Of a DNA stretch of 64,000 nucleotides, positions 56,809-64,000 are shown in pieces (positions within the stretch are counted from its first letter, which is position 1; each line of letters starts with the position of its first letter). The stretch spans positions 1 through 64,000 of the forward strand of contig CAKUUD010000002.1 of assembly GCA_934692675.1 (NCBI GenBank), read 5' to 3'. The notes below the pieces were generated by a model. It did no database searches. It had not been told where the DNA came from and worked only from the letters and a program-made list of their open reading frames with translations. A program made the position numbers and the translations under genes. The DNA is from an uncultured Eubacteriales bacterium (GTDB lineage: Bacteria > Bacillota > Clostridia > Oscillospirales > Acutalibacteraceae).

Positions 56809-57651
56809 ATGTTTAAAATAATGAAAAAAGAAATCTTAAACAAGTATGTAACGCGTATGACTATTTACGCTCCTATTATTGCCAAAAGTATATATCCCGG
56901 GCAATTTGTGATTCTTAGAGTCGATGAATTTGGCGAAAGAATTCCGCTTACTGTATTTGATTACGACAGAAAGCTCGGAACCATAGAAATAATTTATCAA
57001 AAAGTTGGGCTCACGACTTTTAAACTTGATGAAAAAAAATCCGGTGATTACATCTTGGATGTAGTAGGCCCTCTTGGGAAAAAGACCGTCACCGAAGGGT
57101 TTAAAAGAGCAATTGTAGTTAGCGGTGGTGTCGGAAGCGCAATCGCTTACCCTGTAGCAAAAGCTTTGAAAAATTCCGGGTGCGATGTTGATATTGTTGC
57201 GGGTTTTAGAAATAAAGAAATTATAATTTTGGAAAACGAAATGAAAAATATTTCGAATCAAATCGATATTGTTACTGATGACGGTTCCAACGGAAGAAAA
57301 TCTTTAGTGACCACTCCTCTGGAAGAAAAATTAAAAAATGATTCAAATTATGATTTGGTTTTTACAGTCGGCCCTGTTCCAATGATGAAAGCTGTTTGTG
57401 ATATAACCAAAAAATACAATGTAAAAACCATAGTAAGCATGACAGCCATAATGATTGACGGCACAGGAATGTGTGGAGGCTGTAGATTGAATGTTGGCGG
57501 AAAAATTAAATTTGCTTGCGTTGATGGCCCTGATTTTGACGGCCACGAAGTGGATTTTCAAGAAGCGTCTTTCCGCACAAGAACTTTCGCTCACGAAGAA
57601 AATATTTCTCGAGAAAAATATTGTAATTTATTTAAAGGTGTTAATTTATGA
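56809..57651 (+). CDS. Ferredoxin-NADP reductase-type FAD/[2Fe-2S] subunit (NfnA/SudB-like)
   Basis: 280 residues, FNR-like with a C-terminal [2Fe-2S] site. FAD domain: PGQFVILRVDEFGERIPLTV; NAD domain: RAIVVSGGVGSAIAYPVAKA. The cluster is carried by GTGMCGGCRLNVGGKIKFAC and a downstream Asp-rich GPDFDGHEVDF. It pairs with the next gene, overlapping by 4 nt (ATGA). Together they resemble NADH-dependent reduced ferredoxin:NADP oxidoreductase (Nfn, electron bifurcating) or sulfide dehydrogenase. Which reaction is used cannot be settled from sequence. Confidence 0.9.
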   Translation: MFKIMKKEILNKYVTRMTIYAPIIAKSIYPGQFVILRVDEFGERIPLTVFDYDRKLGTIEIIYQKVGLTTFKLDEKKSGDYILDVVGPLGKKTVTEGFKRAIVVSGGVGSAIAYPVAKALKNSGCDVDIVAGFRNKEIIILENEMKNISNQIDIVTDDGSNGRKSLVTTPLEEKLKNDSNYDLVFTVGPVPMMKAVCDITKKYNVKTIVSMTAIMIDGTGMCGGCRLNVGGKIKFACVDGPDFDGHEVDFQEASFRTRTFAHEENISREKYCNLFKGVNL

Positions 57652-59036
57652 TAAATAAAAGTAAAACTAAAGAAAAAATGCCTGTTGTAAATGCAGAAGA
57701 CAGAATTAAAAATTTTGAAGAAGTGGAGCTAGGATATTCCGAAGAAAGCGCTATAAACGAAGCTTCAAGGTGCCTTGGATGTAAAAATAAGCCCTGTGTG
57801 TCAGGCTGCCCTGTGAATGTAAAAATTCCTGACTTCATAAAAAATATAAGAGAAAAAAATTTTTCAAAATCATATGAAATAATCTGCGAAGACAATTCTT
57901 TCCCGGCGATATGCGGCCGTGTTTGCCCTCAGGAAAAACAATGCGAAAAAAAATGCGTAAGAGGCAAATCCGGCGAACCGGTAGCAATCGGTAGGTTAGA
58001 AAGATTTGTTGCTGACTATAATATTGGTAAAAAACGTGAAAAATTAAACATAAACTCAATAAACTCGCATAAAATAGCAGTGATAGGTTGCGGACCATCC
58101 GGCCTTGCTTGTGCTTCTGAACTTTTGAAATTCGGCTATGATGTCACGATTTTTGAAGCTCTTCACGAACCCGGTGGAGTGCTTTCGTATGGCATTCCGG
58201 AGTTCAGGTTACCTAGAAATATTTTAAAAAAAGAGATTGATAACTTAGTAAAAAACGGATTAAAAATAGAAAAAAATATTATAATCGGGAAATCTTTATC
58301 AATTCAAAATTTATTTGAAAACGGCTTTAAAGCGGTGTATATTTCAACCGGTGCGGGTCTTCCACGGTTCATGAATATACCCGGTGAAGGCTTGTCGGGA
58401 GTGTACTGCGCAAACGAGTTTCTGACTCGTATAAATTTGATGAAGTCGTACAAAGAAGAATACGATACTCCCATAGTCAAACCCAAAAAAGTTCTTGTTA
58501 TAGGCGGAGGCAATGTCGCAATGGACGCCGCTCGTTGTGCGAGAAGGCTCGGTAATCCTGAAGTTACAATAATGTATCGCAGAACCGAAGATGAAATGCC
58601 CGCTCGTAAAGATGAGATAACCCACGCTAAAGAAGAAGGAATTGAATTTTTATTTTTAAGCAATCCTGTGGAATTTTTTGGAGAAAAAGGAAAAGTCATC
58701 GGAGCAAAATATAATAAAATGAAACTGTCCGAAGAGGATAATACAGGCAGAAAATCTGTGGTTCCAATTTCAGATGAAAAGTTTGATATTTTTGCAGATA
58801 CCATAATAGTGGCTATCGGAAATGATTCTAACAAAATGATAAGGGAAGCATCAAATGATATAAAATTTGATGATCGAGGAAGAATAATCGCGGACCCAGA
58901 AACTTTAAGAACAACTCAGCCTTTTGTTTATGCCGGGGGAGATATTGTTACAGGAGCCGCTACGGTTATATTGGCGATGGGAGCTGGGAAAAAAGCAGCC
59001 AATCAAATAATGCATGATTTAAATAATAGTTTATAA
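57648..59036 (+). CDS. NADPH-dependent glutamate synthase-like flavoprotein (NfnB/GltA type)
   Basis: 462 residues. The N-terminal iron-sulfur domain has ASRCLGCKNKPCVSGCPVNV and CGRVCPQEKQCEKKC. Two Rossmann sites follow: AVIGCGPSGLACASELLKFG (FAD) and KVLVIGGGNVAMDAARCA (NADPH), ending YAGGDIVTGAATVILAMGAG. It is annotated as gltA or NfnB in clostridia. As the partner of the preceding subunit, it likely moves electrons between NADPH and NADH/ferredoxin rather than making glutamate, since no GltB large subunit is present. Confidence 0.94.
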   Translation: MINKSKTKEKMPVVNAEDRIKNFEEVELGYSEESAINEASRCLGCKNKPCVSGCPVNVKIPDFIKNIREKNFSKSYEIICEDNSFPAICGRVCPQEKQCEKKCVRGKSGEPVAIGRLERFVADYNIGKKREKLNINSINSHKIAVIGCGPSGLACASELLKFGYDVTIFEALHEPGGVLSYGIPEFRLPRNILKKEIDNLVKNGLKIEKNIIIGKSLSIQNLFENGFKAVYISTGAGLPRFMNIPGEGLSGVYCANEFLTRINLMKSYKEEYDTPIVKPKKVLVIGGGNVAMDAARCARRLGNPEVTIMYRRTEDEMPARKDEITHAKEEGIEFLFLSNPVEFFGEKGKVIGAKYNKMKLSEEDNTGRKSVVPISDEKFDIFADTIIVAIGNDSNKMIREASNDIKFDDRGRIIADPETLRTTQPFVYAGGDIVTGAATVILAMGAGKKAANQIMHDLNNSL

Positions 59037-59048
59037 GGTGGATTTGTT

Positions 59049-59660
59049 ATTGAATTTACTATTTTAAATAATAAAGTTAGTTTCAATTTTTATTTTATTG
59101 CTATTCTTGTTTTTATGGTAATTTCGGATGATTCAGGATTTGTGATTTATGGATTCATCTCAGCAATTTTACATGAAATAGGTCACATTTTGGCAATGGT
59201 TTACTTTAGAAAGAATATAAAAAAAATAGAATTTGGTTTTGCAAATATTGATTTGTTAATGGAAGAAAAAAATTTAAACTGTAATTCTTTTGAAACCGTA
59301 GTCATATTTTTAAGTGGTAGTTTATTAAATTTTTTGATTTCAATATTATTTAAGATTTTATATTCAATTTTTGGATTTGCAGTTTTTGATGTTATTTTTT
59401 ATCAGAATTTATTTTTAGGAATTATAAATTTACTTCCTATTTATTCTTTGGATGGCGAATGCTTGTTTAGAAAATTTTTGGAAAATAATTTTAGTGACAA
59501 AAACATCGATAAGATTGTTTCAGTGATGTCACTCATATTCACAGTGCCAATATTGATTATTGGTTTTTTGCTTATATTTCATTCCAAATATAATCTATCA
59601 CTTTTTTTGGTATGTATTTATTTGATTTCATTTTTCATCTTTAAAAAAGATATATTTTAA
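59049..59660 (+). CDS. SpoIVFB-like site-2 membrane metalloprotease, probable ATT start
   Basis: M50 intramembrane protease. The zinc site HEIGH is preceded by FISAIL, and the second conserved region reads NLLPIYSLDGECL (Asp ligand). Between them SGSLLNFLISILF corresponds to the family's GPxxN helix. The nearest ATG (59115) would cut the first membrane helix. Translating from ATT 59049 restores a whole helix (NFYFIAILVFMV) and lies 7 nt after AAGGTGG, the only good ribosome site. I therefore annotate ATT as the probable start (203 aa), with ATG 59115 (181 aa) as the alternative. Function may be processing of a membrane-bound regulator; sporulation is not implied. Confidence 0.75.
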   Translation: MEFTILNNKVSFNFYFIAILVFMVISDDSGFVIYGFISAILHEIGHILAMVYFRKNIKKIEFGFANIDLLMEEKNLNCNSFETVVIFLSGSLLNFLISILFKILYSIFGFAVFDVIFYQNLFLGIINLLPIYSLDGECLFRKFLENNFSDKNIDKIVSVMSLIFTVPILIIGFLLIFHSKYNLSLFLVCIYLISFFIFKKDIF

Positions 59661-59678
59661 TCTAAAAGGAGAATTTTT

Positions 59679-60185
59679 ATGAGTATGATAGAAGTTAATC
59701 CTAAAAAAGAAAATTGCATAAATCCTTTTTCTGAAATTGGAACCGACTGGATGTTGATTACAGCCGGCAGCAAAGATAAATTCAACACAATGACAGCCAG
59801 TTGGGGAGGACTCGGAATTTTATGGAATAAAAATGTAAGCTTTGCTTTTGTGAGACCTCAAAGATATACATTTGAATTCCTCGAAAAATATGATTATTAT
59901 TCACTTTCGTTCTTTGAACCGAGTTTTAAACCTGTTTTGAAATTTTGCGGAGAAAATTCAGGAAGAAATATCGACAAAATAAAACAAAGCGGTCTTACAC
60001 CTGTTTTAGATGGCGAGGCACCGTATTTTAGCGAAGCGAAAAAAGTTATGATTTGTAAAAAACTTTATTCTCAGTTTATTGACCCAAATTGTTTCATAGA
60101 CGAAAATATTCAAAATAATTATGAAAACAAAGATTATCACAAAATTTATGTCGGAGAAATAGTGAGTTACAAGGTGAAAAAATAA
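59679..60185 (+). CDS. Flavin reductase-like FMN-binding protein
   Basis: 168 residues of the flavin reductase-like split barrel, with NPFSEIGTDWMLITAGS and the hallmark NTMTASWGGLGILWNKNVSF, followed by FVRPQRYTFEFLEK. Members bind FMN and reduce flavins or act as flavin-dependent oxidoreductases. AAAAGGAGAA precedes the start. It sits 1 nt before the SDR gene, so the two are likely co-expressed. Confidence 0.9.
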   Translation: MSMIEVNPKKENCINPFSEIGTDWMLITAGSKDKFNTMTASWGGLGILWNKNVSFAFVRPQRYTFEFLEKYDYYSLSFFEPSFKPVLKFCGENSGRNIDKIKQSGLTPVLDGEAPYFSEAKKVMICKKLYSQFIDPNCFIDENIQNNYENKDYHKIYVGEIVSYKVKK

Positions 60186-60186
60186 T

Positions 60187-60921
60187 ATGAAAAAGACAGT
60201 AATAATTACCGGAAGTTCTTCAGGAATAGGCGCCGCTGCCGCGATAGAGTTCGCAAAAAGCGATTATAATGTAGTGATAAATTATAATAATTCAAAAGAA
60301 AAAGCCCTCAAAATTCTGGAAAAAGTGAGAGCACTTGGATGCTTGTCCATTGCTGTAAAGGCAGATGTATCTAAATTCGAAGAAAGCAAAATTTTGATCG
60401 AAAAATGTGTGGAACAATTTGGCGGAGTGGATGTGCTTGTAAATAATGCCGGAATTTCTGAATTTAAACTTTTTACCGACATTACCGAATCAGATTGGAG
60501 CAAGATGATTCAAACTAACTTGAGTTCAGCGTTTTATTGTTCTAAATTTGCTGTGAAAGAAATGCTAAAAAAACATACAGGAAAAATAATTAACATATCA
60601 TCAATGTGGGGAATAGCGGGAGCGTCATGCGAAGTGCATTATTCGGCTGCCAAAGCAGGGATGATTGGTTTTACCAAAGCTTTGGCCAAAGAGCTTGGAC
60701 CATCCGGAATCAATGTTAATTGTATAGCCCCCGGAGTGATAGACACTCAAATGAACGGAAGTTTATCAAAAGAAGACATGGCTGATTTGATAAACGATAC
60801 ACCTTGTGGTAGAATCGGCACGCCCGAAGAAATAGCTAAGTTAATATTATTTTTGGCTTCTGATGAAAGCTCATTCATCACCGGCCAGGTGATAAGTTCA
60901 AATGGTGGATTTTTAATTTAA
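60187..60921 (+). CDS. fabG: 3-oxoacyl-ACP reductase-like short-chain dehydrogenase
   Basis: SDR of 244 residues. NAD(P) site TGSSSGIGAAAAIEFAKS; NNAGIS; catalytic Ser in INISSMWGIAG, and YSAAKAGMIGF with Tyr and Lys; C-terminal GQVISSNGGFLI is FabG-like. No other fatty acid synthesis genes are present, so its substrate may differ from 3-oxoacyl-ACP. The final 9 nt overlap the convergent small gene. Confidence 0.85.
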   Translation: MKKTVIITGSSSGIGAAAAIEFAKSDYNVVINYNNSKEKALKILEKVRALGCLSIAVKADVSKFEESKILIEKCVEQFGGVDVLVNNAGISEFKLFTDITESDWSKMIQTNLSSAFYCSKFAVKEMLKKHTGKIINISSMWGIAGASCEVHYSAAKAGMIGFTKALAKELGPSGINVNCIAPGVIDTQMNGSLSKEDMADLINDTPCGRIGTPEEIAKLILFLASDESSFITGQVISSNGGFLI

Positions 60922-61239
60922 TTTTTCAATTAAATTTATAGTTTCGCTATTTGTTTTGCAAAGGATATCGCAAAGTTTTCGAGTCTCTTTATCCATGCCA
61001 CAATCGATAAAAATTATTTTTGAAGTATGAATATTGTTGGCTTTTTTCAGTTCCAGTATCACAGTTCTCACAATGAACTCGATATCTTCCTTATGACCTT
61101 GGATAGGTATGTAAAAATTTTTTTGAGGGGAAAAATCATTTTTTTCATTAAAAAAATTATAAATTAAATAATCGACAATGTCCGAAATTCCAAGTATAAT
61201 AAAAAATCCAAAAATTATACAGCATACTATATGGTACAC
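60913..61239 (-). CDS. Small membrane protein of unknown function
   Basis: 108 residues from GTG 61239, 4-5 nt after GAGGTGA. One N-terminal hydrophobic helix (about residues 4-22) is followed by a soluble domain with IPIQGHKEDIEFIVRTVILE and NIHTSKIIFIDCGMDKETRK, a Rossmann-like pattern. No family recognised. Its ribosome site lies in the loop of a 13-bp stem (see separate entry). Confidence 0.6.
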   Translation of the reverse strand: MYHIVCCIIFGFFIILGISDIVDYLIYNFFNEKNDFSPQKNFYIPIQGHKEDIEFIVRTVILELKKANNIHTSKIIFIDCGMDKETRKLCDILCKTNSETINLIEKLN

Positions 61240-61267
61240 AAAATCACCTCAGTTTATAGTATGCTGT
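61219..61267 (-). other. Thirteen-base-pair stem enclosing a ribosome site
   Basis: Perfect inverted repeat 61219-61231 with 61255-61267 around a 23-nt loop. On the minus strand the loop holds GAGGTGA and the GTG start of the 108-residue gene. It lies just downstream of the DUF378 gene and could be its terminator or a translation-control element. Confidence 0.6.
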
Positions 61268-61293
61268 AATTTATTTTTGGGTATAGGTTATTC

Positions 61294-61512
61294 TTAATGA
61301 GCTTTTTTCGCAGAATCAAATTCCTCGGAAAAGAATAGTGAAATGCACCAAACCGAAGCAATAGCAATTATAACATATAAAATTCGGCTCATTACAGAAT
61401 CTTGTCCGCCGAATATCCAGGCTACAGCGTCAAATTGAAAAAATCCTATGAGTCCCCAGTTTAGTCCACCGATTATGCATAAAATTAATGCAATTTTATT
61501 TAGCGTTTTCAT
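61294..61512 (-). CDS. DUF378 membrane protein
   Basis: 72 residues from ATG 61512; the GTG at 61521 overlaps the AAGGAG site. Two hydrophobic helices, with the family's LCIIGGLNWGLIGFFQFDAV and a second segment ILYVIIAIASVWCISLF. DUF378 proteins are small membrane proteins of unknown role. Confidence 0.92.
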   Translation of the reverse strand: MKTLNKIALILCIIGGLNWGLIGFFQFDAVAWIFGGQDSVMSRILYVIIAIASVWCISLFFSEEFDSAKKAH

Positions 61513-61631
61513 TAAACTCACTCCTTATAAAAAAATTATATTTATATTATACTCAATAATTGAATAAAAAATCAATTTATTATTTTATATACATATATTT
61601 TTTTCGAATTCTTCAAACACGCCTGTATACC

Positions 61632-61660
61632 TTGAATATGACGCTTGATTTTGTTAAAAT
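61632..61660 (+). promoter_or_regulatory. Promoter of miaB-ylbF-mutS
   Basis: TTGAAT (61632-61637), 17-nt spacer, TAAAAT (61655-61660), ahead of the GGAGGA ribosome site at about 61682. It argues for a miaB start at 61695. Confidence 0.6.
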
Positions 61661-61694
61661 TATAAGTGTAAATATAGTTTCGGAGGAAAATAAA

Positions 61695-63116
61695 TTGTCA
61701 AATTTTTTAAATATTCATGAATACGGAATGATTCAAGAACAATATTGTAAAAAAATAGAAAATTTTTACAATGATTTATACCCCAACAGAAAAAAATTAG
61801 CATACGTAAGGACGTACGGTTGTCAGCAAAACGTATCGGACAGCGAAAAATACATAGGTATGCTTTTAAAAATGGGATTCGAAATAACAGATGTTCCCGA
61901 TAACGCCGACGTTATTCTTCTTAACACTTGTGCAATACGAGAAAATGCCGAAAATAAGGTGTTTGGAAACATAGGCTGGATAAAAAATATAAAGAAAAAT
62001 AACAAAAATTTATTTGTTATTGTTTGCGGATGCATGACCGAACAAGAGGTAATTATTAAGAAAATTAAGTCCACTTACTCGTTTATAAATTTGGTTTTAG
62101 GCACGCATTCTATATATAAATTTCCGGAATTATTTTATAGTTCACTTGTTAAAGAATCTAAAAATCCGATATTTTCCGGCGATAAAGAAGATTCAATTTT
62201 AGAAGGATTTCCTGAATATAAAAATAACAAATTAAAAGCTTTTTTATCGGTAATGTATGGGTGCAACAATTATTGCTCATATTGCATTGTCCCTTACGTT
62301 AGGGGCAGAGAGAGGAGCAGAAAGCCCGAGCAAATAGTTTCCGAATTTAAAAAGCTTTTGGACGCAGGGTATAGAGACATAACGTTACTCGGTCAAAACG
62401 TGAATTCTTACGGAAAAAACTTGGAAGAAAGTGTAGACTTTTCCGATTTATTAAAAATGCTCGATAATTTTGATGGTGAGTACACTATAAGGTTCATGAC
62501 ATCTCACCCTAAAGATGCTTCAAACAAACTTATTGATACAATTGCCGCAAGTAAGCATATAGCTCATCATCTTCATTTGCCGGTGCAATGTGGAAGCAAT
62601 CGTATTTTAAGCGAAATGAACCGCAAATACACCAAAGAATCTTACATGAAAATAATAGAATATGCTAGGCATAAAATTCCGGATATTATTTTTACGAGCG
62701 ACATAATCGTAGGATTTCCAGGTGAAACTTATGAAGAATTTTTAGAAACTGTTGATTTAATAAAAGAGGTTAAATTCGGCTCACTTTTCACATTCATTTA
62801 TTCCCCGAGAGAAGGGACCAAAGCCGCAACTTTACCGGATAATATCTCCAAAGAAGAGAAAACAAAATGGCTTCTGGAGCTTTTAAAAGTTCAAGAAGGA
62901 ATTTCGGAAGAGCTTCATAAGCAGATGGTGGGCAAAGATATGAAAGTTCTTGTCGAAAATTTTGACGAAAAGTCATCAAATCTTTTATGCAGAACTTCAG
63001 GGAATGTAATTGCAGAAGTGCCCGCTTCCAAAGATTTTTTAGGAAAATTCATCAATATTCATATAACAGATTCAAGAAAAGAATCAATTTCAGGTACTAT
63101 TATAAAGGAGAGATAA
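61695..63116 (+). CDS. miaB: tRNA-2-methylthio-N6-dimethylallyladenosine synthase
   Basis: Radical-SAM methylthiotransferase acting on A37 of tRNAs, 473 residues from TTG 61695, which follows CGGAGGAAAATAAA; longer frames run through the promoter. N-terminal UPF0004 domain: RTYGCQQNVSDSE, LLNTCAIRENAENKV, VCGCMTEQ (three cluster Cys). Radical-SAM site: YGCNNYCSYCIVPYVRGRER. The C-terminal TRAM domain is present (LVENFDEKSSNLLCRTSGN). The order miaB-ylbF-mutS is typical of Firmicutes. Confidence 0.96.
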   Translation: MSNFLNIHEYGMIQEQYCKKIENFYNDLYPNRKKLAYVRTYGCQQNVSDSEKYIGMLLKMGFEITDVPDNADVILLNTCAIRENAENKVFGNIGWIKNIKKNNKNLFVIVCGCMTEQEVIIKKIKSTYSFINLVLGTHSIYKFPELFYSSLVKESKNPIFSGDKEDSILEGFPEYKNNKLKAFLSVMYGCNNYCSYCIVPYVRGRERSRKPEQIVSEFKKLLDAGYRDITLLGQNVNSYGKNLEESVDFSDLLKMLDNFDGEYTIRFMTSHPKDASNKLIDTIAASKHIAHHLHLPVQCGSNRILSEMNRKYTKESYMKIIEYARHKIPDIIFTSDIIVGFPGETYEEFLETVDLIKEVKFGSLFTFIYSPREGTKAATLPDNISKEEKTKWLLELLKVQEGISEELHKQMVGKDMKVLVENFDEKSSNLLCRTSGNVIAEVPASKDFLGKFINIHITDSRKESISGTIIKER

Positions 63117-63119
63117 ATT

Positions 63120-63530
63120 ATGGAAATATTAACACTTGCAAGAGAATTAGGACATGCTGTTCAGCAAAGTGAAGAATACATAGATTTTAGAATAAAAGAA
63201 CAAAATGTTGAATGCGATGCAGAGTTGCAAAAAGAGATTGAAGAGTTCAATTTAAAAAAAGTTTCGATAAATCACGAAATTTCCAAAGAAGATGTTAATC
63301 AAGAAAAAATAGACAAACTTAACAACGAAATAAGTGAACTTTATTCCCAAATAATGGAAAATGAAACTATGCAAAAATTCAATGATTCAAAACAAAAATT
63401 TGAAAGCGTTTTGAGAAAAATAAATTTAATAATAAGCGGTTCAGCTGCCGGACAAGACCCTGAGGCAATTGACGTAACTGCAGAAGATTCCTGTGGCGGG
63501 AACTGTTCTTCCTGCGGCGGATGCAACTAA
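63120..63530 (+). CDS. ylbF: YlbF-family regulator with Cys-rich tail
   Basis: 136 residues. The helical DUF964/Com_YlbF domain covers TLARELGHAVQQSEEYIDFR through NEISELYSQIMENETMQKFN. The C-terminus ends SCGGNCSSCGGCN, with four cysteines. In Bacillus, YlbF with YmcA and YaaT forms an iron-sulfur-bearing complex that affects RNase Y and development; the Cys tail here could hold such a cluster. AAAGGAGAGATAAATT precedes the start. It is 3 nt after miaB. Confidence 0.88.
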   Translation: MEILTLARELGHAVQQSEEYIDFRIKEQNVECDAELQKEIEEFNLKKVSINHEISKEDVNQEKIDKLNNEISELYSQIMENETMQKFNDSKQKFESVLRKINLIISGSAAGQDPEAIDVTAEDSCGGNCSSCGGCN

Positions 63531-63555
63531 AAGATATTTAAAGTGAGTGAATAAA

Positions 63556-64000
63556 ATGGTAAAAATTTCCCCTATGATGCAACAATATTTAGATATAAAA
63601 AATAAACATAAAGACAGTATTTTATTTTTTAGACTTGGCGATTTTTATGAAATGTTTTTCGACGATGCTAAATTAGCTTCAGAGGAGCTCGATCTTACCT
63701 TAACAGGCAAAGATTATGGTCAAGATGAACGCGCACCAATGTGCGGAGTGCCCTATCACAGCTGTGAGTCTTACATATCCAGGTTGGTATCCAAAGGGTA
63801 TAAAGTAGCCATGTGTGAGCAGATGGAATTGCCTTCAGAAGCCAAAGGAATCGTAAGACGTGAAGTAGTAAGGATTATAACTCCAGGCACAGTTACCGAA
63901 GACAGCATGCTTGATGAGTCCAGAAATAACTATTTGGCGTCCATTTACTATTCCAAAAAATTGGGTAGTGCAGGAGCGTGTTTTTGCGACATTTCCACCG
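63556..64000 (+). CDS. mutS: DNA mismatch repair protein MutS, N-terminal part
   Basis: Incomplete; runs off the window end. The 148 visible residues are the mismatch-recognition domain: SPMMQQYLDIKNKHKDSILF, then FRLGDFYEMFFDDAKLAS (the conserved Phe-x-Glu is in FYEMFF), MCGVPYHSCESYISRLVSKG, CEQMELPSEAKGIVRREVVR and ITPGTV. GTGAGTGA-like sequence precedes ATG 63556. It is third in the miaB-ylbF-mutS operon. Confidence 0.97.
   Translation, partial: MVKISPMMQQYLDIKNKHKDSILFFRLGDFYEMFFDDAKLASEELDLTLTGKDYGQDERAPMCGVPYHSCESYISRLVSKGYKVAMCEQMELPSEAKGIVRREVVRIITPGTVTEDSMLDESRNNYLASIYYSKKLGSAGACFCDIST

Overview
The window is AT-rich DNA from a Firmicutes bacterium, most likely class Clostridia and plausibly an Oscillospiraceae/Ruminococcaceae relative. 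This is a judgement from recognised gene families and gene order, not from a database search. Supporting signs are the Shine-Dalgarno (SD) sites of the AAAGGAG or AGGTGGTG type before most genes and the Firmicutes blocks comEC-holA, ylxM-ffh-rpsP-khpA-rimM-trmD and miaB-ylbF-mutS. Further signs are azlCD, a YufNOPQ-type nucleoside importer, DUF6514, DUF378 and a MurE with the DNPR motif of meso-diaminopimelate enzymes. There is no rRNA, transposase, phage gene or CRISPR array. One tRNA is present, the initiator tRNA-fMet. Both strands carry genes in short operons, many bounded by clear hairpin terminators.

Layout. 0-4.3 kb (minus): holA, comEC, a purine phosphoribosyltransferase and hinT. 4.3-5.7 kb: azlCD behind a hairpin-rich leader. 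5.7-7.4 kb (minus): an unknown coiled-coil protein with a C-terminal membrane hairpin. 7.6-21.4 kb: topoisomerase IV-like subunits B and A, then a nucleoside uptake and breakdown locus (deoB, a YczE-like membrane protein, deoD, a BMP-family binding protein, ATPase, two permeases, deoC, pdp). 21.4-23.4 kb: ligA. 23.5-26.1 kb (minus): an unknown 867-residue secreted protein. 26.3-33.9 kb: a cell-wall block (murE, murF; folE, rsmA; opposing murD, an apparently dead amidase with an SH3 domain, and a polysaccharide deacetylase). 34.2-37.9 kb: the SRP/S16/tRNA-modification operon. 38.1 kb: an HPr-like protein whose phosphorylatable His is Cys. 38.4-40.3 kb (minus): a secreted, repeat-bearing putative ADP-ribosyltransferase. 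40.4-45.3 kb: a left-handed beta-helix protein, a soluble two-component pair, tRNA-fMet, a DUF4352 lipoprotein pair opposite an XRE regulator, and a small secreted unknown. 45.5-50.2 kb: DUF6514, fumC, malic enzyme, luxS, a cupin and another secreted unknown. 50.3-55.5 kb: ileS, lspA, a GHL10 glycosidase-like protein and rpe. 55.6-64 kb: a membrane protein, an orphan Nif11-like double-glycine peptide, NfnAB-type oxidoreductase, a SpoIVFB-like protease, flavin reductase, FabG-like SDR, two small membrane proteins, miaB, ylbF and the start of mutS.

Together the genes show nucleoside scavenging: import, phosphorolysis by DeoD and Pdp, DeoB and DeoC to acetaldehyde plus glyceraldehyde 3-phosphate. 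They also show DAP-type peptidoglycan synthesis, fumarate to malate to pyruvate flux and ferredoxin/NADP redox balancing. Several large signal-bearing proteins without recognisable families, plus the ART-like protein, suggest a host-associated life. The most notable items are the ART-like protein, the Cys-15 HPr, the stem-loop that could splice the deoD SD to its start codon, the orphan Nif11-like precursor, the degenerate amidase and ComEC C-terminus, and the palindromic operator-like promoter of ylxM-ffh.
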